DNA from: CAZJDM01 sp964544765
Lineage (GTDB): Bacteria > Bdellovibrionota_B > Oligoflexia > CAYFLR01
Assembly: GCA_964544765.1 (NCBI GenBank)
Contig: CAZJDM010000011.1
Location: 1 to 48,143 of the forward strand
Length of the DNA: 48,143 nucleotides
Direction: 5' to 3'
The position numbers were made by a program, and so were the translations under genes. The notes beneath the pieces were generated by a model, which worked only from the letters and a program-made list of their open reading frames with translations, was not told the origin of the DNA and did not search any database. Shown here in pieces: positions 9,286-17,894 of the stretch. The first letter of the stretch is position 1. Each line of letters opens with the position of its first letter.

Positions 9286-9482
9286 ATGAATTTAGCATTA
9301 AATCAAATGACTGCCAGGGATATAAACAAGCATTAAAAGTGGCTGTGGCAATATTTGAGGCTTCAAAAACCAATTATATAGTCCTTTTGGATGACTATTG
9401 CCAATATAGAGGAATAATTACCCGCTCGGATGTTATCGATTTTCTCTTCTTTAAACCAAGCCTGGAAACTAATATTTACTAG
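9286..9482 (+). pseudogene. Single CBS-domain protein, frameshifted remnant
   Basis: A strong AAAGGAGG site precedes ATG 9286, whose frame reads MNLALNQMTARDINKH and stops at 9336. From about 9318 the third frame continues with YKQALKVAVAIFEASKTN, then YIVLLDDYCQYRG and IITRSDVIDFLF, ending at TAG 9480-9482. Together these are the two halves of a CBS domain ('xxMTxxDI' ... 'eAvxlf' ... 'GIITRSDvi'). The linker that normally holds the T-V-x-x-x-x-S part is missing at the junction, so a small out-of-frame deletion is likely. CBS domains bind adenosine nucleotides. The tail overlaps the stop of the opposing lipoprotein gene. A sequencing error is an alternative explanation. Confidence 0.6.
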
Positions 9483-11494
9483 TAACTGGAGGGCTCAAAG
9501 TTAAAGCATTTTTTGCTATTAAAAAGAGGTTCCAACTGCAATGGTGTTTGAATATAGATTGGTTTAAAGTATAAGGATGGAGTATAAATAGAATTTTTCC
9601 AATCATCTTTGTTGGCGATTAGGTTCATTGGGTAATAACTAATGATGTTTCCTAGATTATTATCTAAAATTTGAAAATCTGAACATATTAGATTTATTGA
9701 GTTGGTGTAAAATCGCATAGCGAGAATAGTTGGTTCGGATATATAGAAAATATCAGACGCCTCTTTATCACAAGAGAAAAAGAGGTTAAAACTATTTTTT
9801 AAATTTTCTCTTTTAGCATCATGAATAGTTGTGATGTCGATTTTATCAGCTTTACTGGCATAATATTCTGCTATTTCAAGTTGCTTTTTAGTGAGTATTT
9901 GCACTACTTCTTTTCTTTCACATAAAGAAGAAGGTTTTAAAGAACTAGGTTTATTTGCATCTACATCTACATTTATATCTGTATCTATATTTATAAAAGT
10001 TGTAGATATCTGGTCAGTAAACTCAATTTCTTCTAATTTTATATCAGACAGAGCGGAAAATGTGGGAATGATGGATATTTTTTCAATTGATGCAAAATAA
10101 TCTTTATCTTCCGCTAGTCCTAATACTAAATCTTTTTCACTTTGATCTAAATACCCCCCTAACACACTAATAAATTTAACTTTATTTTTCCACAGCCTAC
10201 TTAACACAATGCGATCCTTTTGAGCAATATTGCCATTGTTCCATAGTCTAGTTTCAAAAAATATAATATTTTTAGCCGAGTATTGGTTTAAGTAATTGAT
10301 GTAATGTTGTAAGTTGTCATTACACTTTTGATTTCCCTTACAATCGTCATAATTGGGAAGAGCTAATAATAATAATTGGCCACTATCTTTAAAAAAGGCC
10401 AATATCATCTTTTCAGTAATAAGCTGGAAGGCTCGATGTTGGTTTGAAGCTCGATTGTTTTGGGATTTTGGGGCAATTGTTCTCATGAGATGAGAGAATT
10501 CTAGGTCATGAATAGTCTTTATATAGCTAGAACCATTATATAATAAATCCTCAACTAATGAGTTGTCATCATGTAAAGGAAAGTCTAAAGATCGCCTTTC
10601 GTCTAAGATAAATCCCCATGAGGGATAGACCATTATAAAAGTTTCTTCATTATGATCGAGAAGCTCTTCCCAATCATTCATAGAAATTGTACTTACGTGT
10701 TGAATGTTCAGCTCAGGATAGGTGGTTCTAGGTAGTAACTGATTATAAATATAATCTACATAATACCATCTATTAGTTTCAAACCAGAAGCGTACATAAA
10801 TAGGACTACCATCTGTTGGAAGGTTTCTGATCGAAATGGATCTTAATAGTCTACCTTTAACGTCTTTTCCAATTGCTTGTCCGAATAAATTTCCGGTTTT
10901 AGGTATGGCGCTGGTTGGAAATGCTGAATTTGTCACAGCAATATACAATTTTCTGATATCTTCCATTGCTACCCAGTTAAATGTCACTTGAGGAGTCTTT
11001 AAAGTTTGATTAGTTGCTGGCCAAAAAGGATATTTGGCAGTCTTATACTGATAATCCAAGTATTTCCATATATTATCATCTTTGTATCCTAATCTGAAAT
11101 ATACATATTTTCCGTTTAATGGAATTTTTTTAATAACCAAATAATTACCTGGACTATTATTTTTGTAGATTTCATTACCCCCCTTAGTTGTACCCACCTC
11201 TATTCGGTAATTCCCATTATTATTACCGATAGGGGTCCATCTATATTCAATGCTAGGATAGTCTAATACTGATCCTGGGGCTGGCGATATGGTGGTAATA
11301 TTTGTATTTCCTTCTTGTCTATAACGAAAAGGTGATTTAGGATCTCGTTTTTGACTTCTTATTTTTAGTGCCCAAAATTTTAGTTCATTGTTGTCAGGAT
11401 GGTCATTTTGATCACAAGTTATTAGCAACATTAGCAGTACCAACAATATTATCAATAATGATGATGGGAGTATGAAAATGGAGTATCTAATCAT
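9479..11494 (-). CDS. Lipoprotein with two FN3-like 'SPxPGS' repeats
   Basis: 671 residues. A long hydrophobic signal ends in LLMLLITC, with C27 the likely lipidated cysteine. The region about 69-155 reads ISPAPGSVL ... YRWTP ... YRIEVGTTKGGNEIY ... IPLNGKYVYFRLGY ... LDYQYKTA. A second copy (about 157-250) ends LPTDGSPIYVRFWF ... VDYIYN. These match a widespread bacterial Ig/FN3-like surface repeat. The remainder (about 260-671), with a clustered-Cys stretch DDCKGNQKCND, is unrecognised. A coding microsatellite near residues 500-515 gives a D/N/V-rich island. Likely surface-exposed or periplasmic. No strong ribosome-binding site is evident. Confidence 0.75.
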   Translation of the reverse strand: MIRYSIFILPSSLLIILLVLLMLLITCDQNDHPDNNELKFWALKIRSQKRDPKSPFRYRQEGNTNITTISPAPGSVLDYPSIEYRWTPIGNNNGNYRIEVGTTKGGNEIYKNNSPGNYLVIKKIPLNGKYVYFRLGYKDDNIWKYLDYQYKTAKYPFWPATNQTLKTPQVTFNWVAMEDIRKLYIAVTNSAFPTSAIPKTGNLFGQAIGKDVKGRLLRSISIRNLPTDGSPIYVRFWFETNRWYYVDYIYNQLLPRTTYPELNIQHVSTISMNDWEELLDHNEETFIMVYPSWGFILDERRSLDFPLHDDNSLVEDLLYNGSSYIKTIHDLEFSHLMRTIAPKSQNNRASNQHRAFQLITEKMILAFFKDSGQLLLLALPNYDDCKGNQKCNDNLQHYINYLNQYSAKNIIFFETRLWNNGNIAQKDRIVLSRLWKNKVKFISVLGGYLDQSEKDLVLGLAEDKDYFASIEKISIIPTFSALSDIKLEEIEFTDQISTTFINIDTDINVDVDANKPSSLKPSSLCERKEVVQILTKKQLEIAEYYASKADKIDITTIHDAKRENLKNSFNLFFSCDKEASDIFYISEPTILAMRFYTNSINLICSDFQILDNNLGNIISYYPMNLIANKDDWKNSIYTPSLYFKPIYIQTPLQLEPLFNSKKCFNFEPSSY
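9951..9995 (-). repeat. Coding microsatellite (degenerate GATGTA units)
   Basis: On the minus strand the lipoprotein gene contains degenerate hexamers of the GAT-GTA, GAT-ATA, GAT-ACA type, giving the peptide INIDTDINVDVDANK. It keeps the frame. Confidence 0.55.
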
Positions 11495-11616
11495 AATTAG
11501 CTTTCTATCTATTTAATCGGTTCTCGTTGTTTGTCGGTAGATTGGTAATCAAACTTGAGTTTTGATACAATATAATAAACGCTTTTAATGAATTATAATT
11601 TTTGTAAAGAAAAACA

Positions 11617-12960
11617 ATGAAATATCGTTTTTGGTGCTTGCTATTATTTAATTTCATTTTTTTGCTTTTTTCTCTCTTATTTGAGCAAAAAGTGTACAGT
11701 TTTGAATCGTTATCGGAGTATCATGGTTTAACAGAAATCGAACAGCAGAGATTTGAAGGTCCTGATCTTTTGAGTTCAGAATATCAGTTGGATGTCTTTT
11801 CTTATTCAAAACCGACCTATATGGAATACCAGTGGTTCACTAACGAAAAGGCTTTTGATCTAACTGTTGGCAGTTTAAATGTTAGCAAGTTCTATATTGA
11901 CAATCGTTTTAAAATTAAAGAATTTTTTGGTGAGTCTTTTTATTTTCTTTTTACCTATTATGAACAAGGTGATTTAGAAGTAGATAATACTCATCAAGTT
12001 TTAGAATTAGCTTATCAACCATTCTCAGTTTTAAGTTTTTCTTTTTATGGTAATCCTGGTCTTTATAAGAGAACAGATGACGTCGGATTAGCTATGACTT
12101 ATCGTTTTGCGGATAGACATATTATTCGAATTTTTCATACTTACGTTGATGTACCGCGTCAGAAGAGAAATGATCGCAATGACTACTACATAACGCCTAA
12201 CAAGCCTTATGCTTATGGCTTTACATATATAAAGGGCTCCCCACCAGAATTAGGATCTTCAATAGGGGATTTTATATACGCCGCTTTTCGTTATGAGCCA
12301 AAGGTGAGATGGGTTTTTCCTGATGAAAAACAAGAATATCAGTACGACAAAACATTATTTTCGATCTTTTTTAGTAAATCAGTTAGTTCGATGTTACGTA
12401 TAACAGGTCGATTACAAAATGATAAAAAGTTTGAGGCTCTTTATCTTGATACTATTGATGCAGAGAGTGATTCAGTATCCACAGCAGGTGATGATGATAC
12501 TGTGTGGGATACAGAGCGTACTCTTTCTCTTGTTCAACTAGAATTCTATAAGCTGGGTTCTGATGATAACCATTCGTTAATTACTGGGGTTTATTCCACC
12601 CAACTTGAATGGAAGTCCTTAATAGAAGACTTTGAGATGCTGGATATTATTCCACATCTCAAATGGATCATTCCTGCTTATGAGCAAGGATCTCGTCAGG
12701 ATAATTTTACCTTGGGATATCAGATGGCATGGCACAAGGAAAGTGGTGATTGGTCGTATGATGGGTCCTCGTTGACTTCGGATATCAAGCAGGATCATAA
12801 GTTGAGTCTTCGTTATGAGTTTTTTTTTAGTTCTACATGTAAATTTTCTTTATTAATAAATCTTGATTTGGATGAGTCGGTAAAACGAGAGAGTTGGAGA
12901 AGGAAAAACCTACAAAGTATTTGGGATGGTGGCAATGGAATGTTTAGTTATGTATTTTAA
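11617..12960 (+). CDS. Exported protein, predicted outer-membrane beta-barrel
   Basis: 447 residues with a signal peptide (hydrophobic LLLFNFIFLLFSLLFEQKVYS, cleavage near residue 29). The mature chain is a series of amphipathic strands with aromatic girdles (for example SFYFLFTYYEQGDLEV, LSFSFYGNPG, HKLSLRYEFFFSS, CKFSLLINLDL) and ends in aromatic FSYVF, a terminal-Phe signature typical of barrels recognised by BAM. No specific transporter or adhesin family recognised. A TATAAT at 11571-11576 could be its -10 element, but no convincing -35 box lies at the right distance. Its end overlaps the convergent DUF2784 gene by 4 bp. Confidence 0.72.
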   Translation: MKYRFWCLLLFNFIFLLFSLLFEQKVYSFESLSEYHGLTEIEQQRFEGPDLLSSEYQLDVFSYSKPTYMEYQWFTNEKAFDLTVGSLNVSKFYIDNRFKIKEFFGESFYFLFTYYEQGDLEVDNTHQVLELAYQPFSVLSFSFYGNPGLYKRTDDVGLAMTYRFADRHIIRIFHTYVDVPRQKRNDRNDYYITPNKPYAYGFTYIKGSPPELGSSIGDFIYAAFRYEPKVRWVFPDEKQEYQYDKTLFSIFFSKSVSSMLRITGRLQNDKKFEALYLDTIDAESDSVSTAGDDDTVWDTERTLSLVQLEFYKLGSDDNHSLITGVYSTQLEWKSLIEDFEMLDIIPHLKWIIPAYEQGSRQDNFTLGYQMAWHKESGDWSYDGSSLTSDIKQDHKLSLRYEFFFSSTCKFSLLINLDLDESVKRESWRRKNLQSIWDGGNGMFSYVF

Positions 12961-13340
12961 TTGGTTGTTTTTGATTTTCTTTTCCAGTCAAGGATGTTTA
13001 CTAGTAGAGAAGCGGTTAGAGCCAGAGTAAGCCCGGTTCCAGTTACTATGTCGATCAATTCAGGGTCAAAATTCATTCCTGTATAGGAATCAGCTAAATA
13101 TTTTACATAAGAGGGAGGCATGTCGTATTGCCCTAATTTTCTTTTAATTTGCCAGTGCCAGTCGGTGCAGACACAATATCCAAATCCGTACCATATTCCC
13201 AAAACGGTCCAGGAAAATCCGGTTAAAAGGAGACAAATTAAATTGGCCTTACGGGTTTTTTTCCATATCCACCCAAATAGATTGAAAACAATTAATAGTG
13301 AATGAAAAACGAAGAAAAACTTATCAAGAAAAATATACAT
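12957..13340 (-). CDS. DUF2784-family membrane protein
   Basis: 127 residues with about three membrane helices (approximately 5-22, 34-55 and 98-117). The central CVCTDWHWQIKRKLG and PPSYVKYL segments match the conserved core of DUF2784, an uncharacterised inner-membrane family usually of 110-130 residues ('CPLTxWxxxxRxxLG'). No Shine-Dalgarno site is apparent upstream of the ATG. Transcribed against the barrel gene, with a 4-bp overlap of the two 3' ends. Confidence 0.7.
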   Translation of the reverse strand: MYIFLDKFFFVFHSLLIVFNLFGWIWKKTRKANLICLLLTGFSWTVLGIWYGFGYCVCTDWHWQIKRKLGQYDMPPSYVKYLADSYTGMNFDPELIDIVTGTGLTLALTASLLVNILDWKRKSKTTN

Positions 13341-13390
13341 ATGTTAGAACTTAAGTTTTAAATTTAGGACTCATGATATCATTTCAATCT

Positions 13391-13420
13391 TTGCAAGGAA
13401 AGTGTGATTTTTGGTAGAAT
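13391..13420 (+). promoter_or_regulatory. Promoter for arfB, implying a near-leaderless mRNA
   Basis: TTGCAA at 13391-13396, an 18-base spacer and TAGAAT at 13415-13420. The arfB ATG begins at 13430, only ten bases after the -10 box, so transcription would start about three bases before the start codon. Confidence 0.45.
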
Positions 13421-13429
13421 ATTAATATT

Positions 13430-13855
13430 ATGATTAAGATAACTGATGATTTAAGTATCAATGAAAAATATATACAATTTGTTTTTGTTCTGGCGTCTGG
13501 TCCAGGTGGTCAAAATGTAAATAAGGTCGCTACCGCTGTTCAGCTTCGCTTTGATATCCAGAATTGTGATACATTATCTGAGGATGTACGCAGTCGTTTA
13601 TACAAGCAGGCGAGAGGACGCATCTATCAAAAGAGTGTTTTAATTATAGAGGCTAAAAGATTCCGTTCTCAAGATAGAAATCGTCAAGACGCTATTAATC
13701 GTTTGGCAGCGTTAATTCGTAAAGCGTTAATAGAACCTAAAGTGCGTCGTAAAACAAAACCTTCTTTGGCCTCTGATCGAAAAAGACTAGAAGATAAACG
13801 TAAAAGAGGTGTAATAAAAAAGCAAAGAAAACGAATTGTCTTTGATAAAGATTAA
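13430..13855 (+). CDS. arfB: Alternative ribosome-rescue factor B / peptidyl-tRNA hydrolase
   Basis: 141 residues, the normal ArfB (YaeJ) size. The release-factor catalytic GGQ is at 26-28 inside ASGPGGQNVNKVATAV. The C-terminal tail (about 105-141) is rich in Lys/Arg (RRKTKPS ... RKRGVIKKQRKRI), as needed to enter the empty mRNA channel of stalled ribosomes. ArfB hydrolyses peptidyl-tRNA on ribosomes lacking a stop codon, acting as backup to tmRNA. No Shine-Dalgarno sequence is seen, and the putative -10 box ends ten bases before the ATG. The stop lies 4 bp from the stop of the convergent TPR gene. Confidence 0.93.
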   Translation: MIKITDDLSINEKYIQFVFVLASGPGGQNVNKVATAVQLRFDIQNCDTLSEDVRSRLYKQARGRIYQKSVLIIEAKRFRSQDRNRQDAINRLAALIRKALIEPKVRRKTKPSLASDRKRLEDKRKRGVIKKQRKRIVFDKD

Positions 13856-13859
13856 TGCC

Positions 13860-15677
13860 TTATTTATGGGAAAGAGCTTGACTGTGTTGCTCGATTTTGG
13901 CCTCAATATCCGCCTTCATTGTTTGGTAATTTCTTTCTTCGGGATCCAACAAAGAAAGAGCTCTTTTCCATACTGTTAATGCCGGTCTTGTTTGACCAAG
14001 AGCATGTAAGATATCACCTTGATGATCGCTAATGGTTGGATCGGTGGGAACCATTCGTATGGCTTCTGTTATATACATGAGGGCTTCTTCATATCTTTTC
14101 ATACGGTATAGAATCCAAGCTACACTGTCCGTAATATAACCATCACTTGGTTCAATATGAGATGCTTTTTTGATTAACCTTAAAGCTTCATCCAGGTTTT
14201 GATTTTTATCAGCCATGGTATATCCCAAATAATTAAGGGCGTCAGCATCGTTGGGATTATTAGTAAGATACTTTCTAAAGTCCTGTTCAGCTTCTGGCCA
14301 ACGATCTAATTGATCTAGAGCGATCCCTCTTTGAAAATAAAGATGAACAAAATTGGGATTTTTATCTGTTGACTCAAGAGCGTTAGAAGTAATTTCTACC
14401 ACCTTTTGGAAATCTTTGTTTTTTCTTAACAAGTAACACAAATTAAGAATCAAATTAAATGATTGGGGATTTTGTTCTAGTAGATCTAGTAACCGTTGTA
14501 TGGCTGGTTGTAGTTTCTCTGGATCATCAGCCTCTACTGTAGCGACTTTGACCTGAGAATCTAAGTATGAGGGAGCAGAGGGTGGTATTTGCCTATAATA
14601 AATCGCTGCTTCTTGGTCCTGATCCATTGCACTTAATGTTTCTGCAATATGAAAGATAACAACATAGTTGTTGGGTAACACCAATCGTGTTAGTTGTAAT
14701 TGTGCTAAGGCAATCTGGAGTTGTCCTTTTCTAGCTGTACTTACCATACTTACGCTGGATATTAACCAATCAAAGGAGTTGTCAGGCATGAGACCCCAAA
14801 AAAATGAGAATCCTTTTGTAAACTGGAACCTTCGAGTTGCTAATTGGTTGTTGGTTTGCGGATTGCTGACAGGCGGTCCATTACCAGCAATTTGTGTAAG
14901 TATAAAATTGTCTATTGTCCTATTAACTTTTGCAGGTTGTTTTAATATCGTATAGCCCGAACTTAGCGCTAGCACAGCCTGCAGATAATCTGGTTTTAAT
15001 TGTAAAGCCTTTTTAAATTGAGTAATTGCTTTTTTTAATTGTTTATTATTAGCATAAGCAAGGCCCAACATGTAATGTCCTTGCCAACGCATATTTTGAT
15101 CATCAAAAAGAGGTTGGAGAACTTGGCGTGCTTGTTTTAATTCTCCCATATATCCATAAATATTTGCCAGAATTGTACGGCTCTTGTGGAAACTTGTTTT
15201 TTCTTTTAAATGATCTTTTCTTAAATGGTCCTCTAGTAATCTAGCTGCTTCATCATATTCTTGTCTTGCAATAAGGATATTGGCGAGAGATGGTGGCACA
15301 GTGATACTATTAGGTATTAGTGTCAATAGTTCTCGATTGATTCTTTCAGCCAAATCAAAATCGCCTAATAATTGCGCAATTACTGATAAGGTGGTCCTAG
15401 CATTGATAGCTGTTGGATCTGCTTCAATTACCGCAGTCATATGTTCTTTAGCTTTTATCAAATCGTTTTTTATTAAGCTAAGGTTTCCGATTAAATAATT
15501 AAAAACTGCGTCAGTACTGTTTTTTAGTTTTTCTGATTTATCGGATTTAAATGCATCAAATATTGCTGCTCGCTGCAAACTTATCGGGTCATATAATTGG
15601 AGGACTTCTGGATCAGGGTTGGCCATAATGTCTAAGGATAGTAGAATCGTAAAACAGATGGTTAAAAGGTAAGGCAT
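13860..15677 (-). CDS. Exported TPR-repeat protein
   Basis: 605 residues with a signal peptide (MPYLLTICFTILLSLDIMA, mature from about residue 20). Tandem tetratricopeptide repeats fill most of the chain. Clear units include MLGLAYANNKQLKKAITQFK near 205, HLYFQRGIALDQLDRWPEAE, DADALNYLGYTMADKNQNLD, and a final DHQGDILHALGQTRPALTVW. About ten units occur in two blocks. The arrangement resembles periplasmic/outer-membrane TPR scaffolds found next to LpoA/BamD-like systems in delta-proteobacteria, but no partner is encoded nearby. AGAGAG precedes the ATG. The roughly 220 bp upstream are AT-rich and hold only a weak inverted repeat (TAGGT-ACCTA). Confidence 0.85.
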   Translation of the reverse strand: MPYLLTICFTILLSLDIMANPDPEVLQLYDPISLQRAAIFDAFKSDKSEKLKNSTDAVFNYLIGNLSLIKNDLIKAKEHMTAVIEADPTAINARTTLSVIAQLLGDFDLAERINRELLTLIPNSITVPPSLANILIARQEYDEAARLLEDHLRKDHLKEKTSFHKSRTILANIYGYMGELKQARQVLQPLFDDQNMRWQGHYMLGLAYANNKQLKKAITQFKKALQLKPDYLQAVLALSSGYTILKQPAKVNRTIDNFILTQIAGNGPPVSNPQTNNQLATRRFQFTKGFSFFWGLMPDNSFDWLISSVSMVSTARKGQLQIALAQLQLTRLVLPNNYVVIFHIAETLSAMDQDQEAAIYYRQIPPSAPSYLDSQVKVATVEADDPEKLQPAIQRLLDLLEQNPQSFNLILNLCYLLRKNKDFQKVVEITSNALESTDKNPNFVHLYFQRGIALDQLDRWPEAEQDFRKYLTNNPNDADALNYLGYTMADKNQNLDEALRLIKKASHIEPSDGYITDSVAWILYRMKRYEEALMYITEAIRMVPTDPTISDHQGDILHALGQTRPALTVWKRALSLLDPEERNYQTMKADIEAKIEQHSQALSHK

Positions 15678-15897
15678 AATAAATCTCTCTAAATTCTAAA
15701 TTATTAATATCATAAAGATATTTTTAAAGTATAGGTATAAACACCTAATGATTAATGAAAAATATCAAAATATTAGGGTAAAGTAAATAATGTTTTGGTA
15801 AAATATGTAAAATCAGCTATAAGTATATAAACATATTACTTAGTTAATGTTACATAAAAATGATAAAAACTGGGTGATGAGATGAATGGAGTTGAGG

Positions 15898-16692
15898 TTA
15901 AGGACGCCAGTTCTCTGGAATTATAACTAGTCCTTTATTATGTAATGACTGTAAATGTGACATAGGGGGTATGTGATTAGGAAGCAAAACATCGTCAGTA
16001 TATTCTACATCTTTATCTTTAGGCAGTAGTTTTTGCAATATCCATTGCATTAGATCTTTGAATTGCTCTTTGCTTAAATGTTGATTGGATTGGAAGATAT
16101 GTTGCATAAAGGTCTTGCTATTGAAGTTAAAAAGGAACCTAGCTCTGTCTTTGGCCATTCTTATTTCTCCACCCATCAAGACATCACGCATATTGGCTAG
16201 ATGAAGATGTTTGACTCCCAGTTCTACTCCGTCTGTAACTAGGGCAAAAACTAATATACCTCCTTCTAAAAAAGCAAAATTAAAAGCTGGTCGTGTTTCA
16301 CTGGGTTGAGTTTGGATAAGAGCAGTGGGTATATGATCTTTTTTATATTTACCGTTAACAATAGGAACTTCAAAAATTAGACCTTGGTCCAGCGCATGTT
16401 GACGGCCTTTAAGGTAGTAGAAGGCTCTAACTTTTTTTCCATCAGTGGTAGTTAAATTTTTTTTAACTGCTTGATCGGGGTCAGCAAATCCCATACCTCT
16501 AACAGAAATTGTTACAAAATGAACTAGGGTTTTTAACGAGTCTTTTGAGCGAGGAAAGGCCGGTTTGGCTATTGAACTCTTAATATCCAGGAGCGCTCTA
16601 TCTAATAAACCACAGGGTGATGCTTGAGAGGTGATAGTTAAAAATAACTTGATTACAAAAAGGGATAATAATTTTATTTGGGTGTAACGCAT
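15898..16692 (-). CDS. Exported protein with C-terminal 'GVKH' domain (paralogue 2)
   Basis: 264 residues with a signal peptide (LLSLFVIKLFLTITSQA, mature near residue 25). The C-terminal half (about 145-255) matches the protein encoded just upstream: ELGVKHLHLANMRDVLMGGE ... ARFLFNFNS ... LMQWILQKLLPKDKDVEYTD ... LLP. The pattern 'GVKHxxlA-x-V-GE-x-GR-x-N-x-S' recalls C-terminal modules seen in bacterial toxin-like and effector proteins, but no catalytic motif is obvious. Its ATG lies inside the end of the upstream gene (19-bp overlap), so the two are translationally coupled and probably co-expressed. Function unknown. Confidence 0.72.
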   Translation of the reverse strand: MRYTQIKLLSLFVIKLFLTITSQASPCGLLDRALLDIKSSIAKPAFPRSKDSLKTLVHFVTISVRGMGFADPDQAVKKNLTTTDGKKVRAFYYLKGRQHALDQGLIFEVPIVNGKYKKDHIPTALIQTQPSETRPAFNFAFLEGGILVFALVTDGVELGVKHLHLANMRDVLMGGEIRMAKDRARFLFNFNSKTFMQHIFQSNQHLSKEQFKDLMQWILQKLLPKDKDVEYTDDVLLPNHIPPMSHLQSLHNKGLVIIPENWRP

Positions 16693-17861
16693 TTAGCTCC
16701 AGCTAGGCCACAGGCTTGGGTGTTCATTAAACAAAACATAAAATGCTTGCATATCGTTCTAATATAATCAAGTGATGGAGGGGCTTTAGGTAGTAAAATA
16801 TTGGGTGTATATTCTATATTGTCTCCTAGGAAGTGCTTAAAAATATTTTCCATCATAGAATGTATCTGGGCTGGATCAGCTCCATGTTCTTCAATTAAAA
16901 TGCGGGTAACATTACCACTTTCCGTATTCCACATCCATCTGCCCCGGACATGAGAATAGCTTAACTCCCCAGCACCAACTACTTCATCAGTACCGGCAAT
17001 ATTGATATGTTTAACCCCAATTTCTAAGGCGTTGTCTACTTCCCCTAGTCTAACAGCACCTTCTTTAGTAACTACATAAGTATAGGATTTGGTTTTAGAT
17101 AATCTGCTGGGATCCAAGCCATCTATTATTTTACCCTCAGCTTTCGCTATATCACTGAAAGTAGAGTAATGGGTTACCAGCACGTCTTCACCGGCAATTT
17201 GAAAATTCTTACGAAAAGCTCTGCCTTCTTCGTAAGATAGTGATGGAGCCCCGTCAGGGATATATTTTTTGGCAGATCTAGTTTTAAAGGCGTCTACCTC
17301 GACTATTCCTCTCATGGTTTTACCGGTATCTTTCACATCAAAATGAATAATAACTCGACCGCTTTCATCGACATCGGCAATTCTGGCTTGAACCTCTACA
17401 CCATTACGGATGATCCAACCAGTCTGACCAATATAAAGGGTTCTGATAGTCTGTACATCAATCTTATCATAACTAATAGTTTTAAGACCTCCACTACCTT
17501 TTACAACTCCATTGTGACGAACGTCTCGTAATATAATTGTGTCTTGATTAAATACTCGACCTTTAAAGCTATCGCCTTTAGCCACAAAAGTCTCAAAAAC
17601 CGCTGAAAAATCATTACCAGTTATAGATTTAAAAGCAATAAAAGCTCCGGGTTGAAAAATCCGAGCTCTTGATAAACGAGTTCCATCCTCAAAATAAATA
17701 ACATTTGCGGTAACACGCGAGACTTTGCCAGAATGTTTGTTACCACTTATTGAATAAAAATCTTGGACAGTACCGACAATACACCTTAAGGGATCGATGC
17801 GAGAGTATAATAGATTAAGATTGGTTATATGGATAATGATGAAAAAAATAAATATACGCAT
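16674..17861 (-). CDS. Exported protein with C-terminal 'GVKH' domain (paralogue 1)
   Basis: About 395 residues with a signal peptide (IFIFFIIIHITNLNLLYS). The N-terminal half (about 25-200) is beta-rich, with repeated short 'GRV/GKV...FEDG' strands. The C-terminal part (about 270-375) shares the domain of the next gene: LEIGVKHINIAGTDEVVGAGE ... GRWMWNTESGNVTRI ... FLGDNIEYTPNILLP, followed by a Cys-rich tail (CKHFMFC, ACGLAGAKC). The longest frame starts with TTG at 17864, but AGGAG lies seven bases before ATG 17861, which is chosen. Follows the 572-residue lipoprotein gene by about 30 bp, so the three probably form one operon. Confidence 0.74.
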   Translation of the reverse strand: MRIFIFFIIIHITNLNLLYSRIDPLRCIVGTVQDFYSISGNKHSGKVSRVTANVIYFEDGTRLSRARIFQPGAFIAFKSITGNDFSAVFETFVAKGDSFKGRVFNQDTIILRDVRHNGVVKGSGGLKTISYDKIDVQTIRTLYIGQTGWIIRNGVEVQARIADVDESGRVIIHFDVKDTGKTMRGIVEVDAFKTRSAKKYIPDGAPSLSYEEGRAFRKNFQIAGEDVLVTHYSTFSDIAKAEGKIIDGLDPSRLSKTKSYTYVVTKEGAVRLGEVDNALEIGVKHINIAGTDEVVGAGELSYSHVRGRWMWNTESGNVTRILIEEHGADPAQIHSMMENIFKHFLGDNIEYTPNILLPKAPPSLDYIRTICKHFMFCLMNTQACGLAGAKCVTPK

Positions 17862-17894
17862 CAATTAGCTCCTAAAGATAATTTCCGCATCCTA

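Noticed and set aside
11571..11576. TATAAT upstream of the barrel gene as a full promoter.
   Set aside because: TTGAGT lies only 10 bases and TTGGTA 23 bases away; no -35 box at acceptable spacing, so it is only mentioned in the gene entry.
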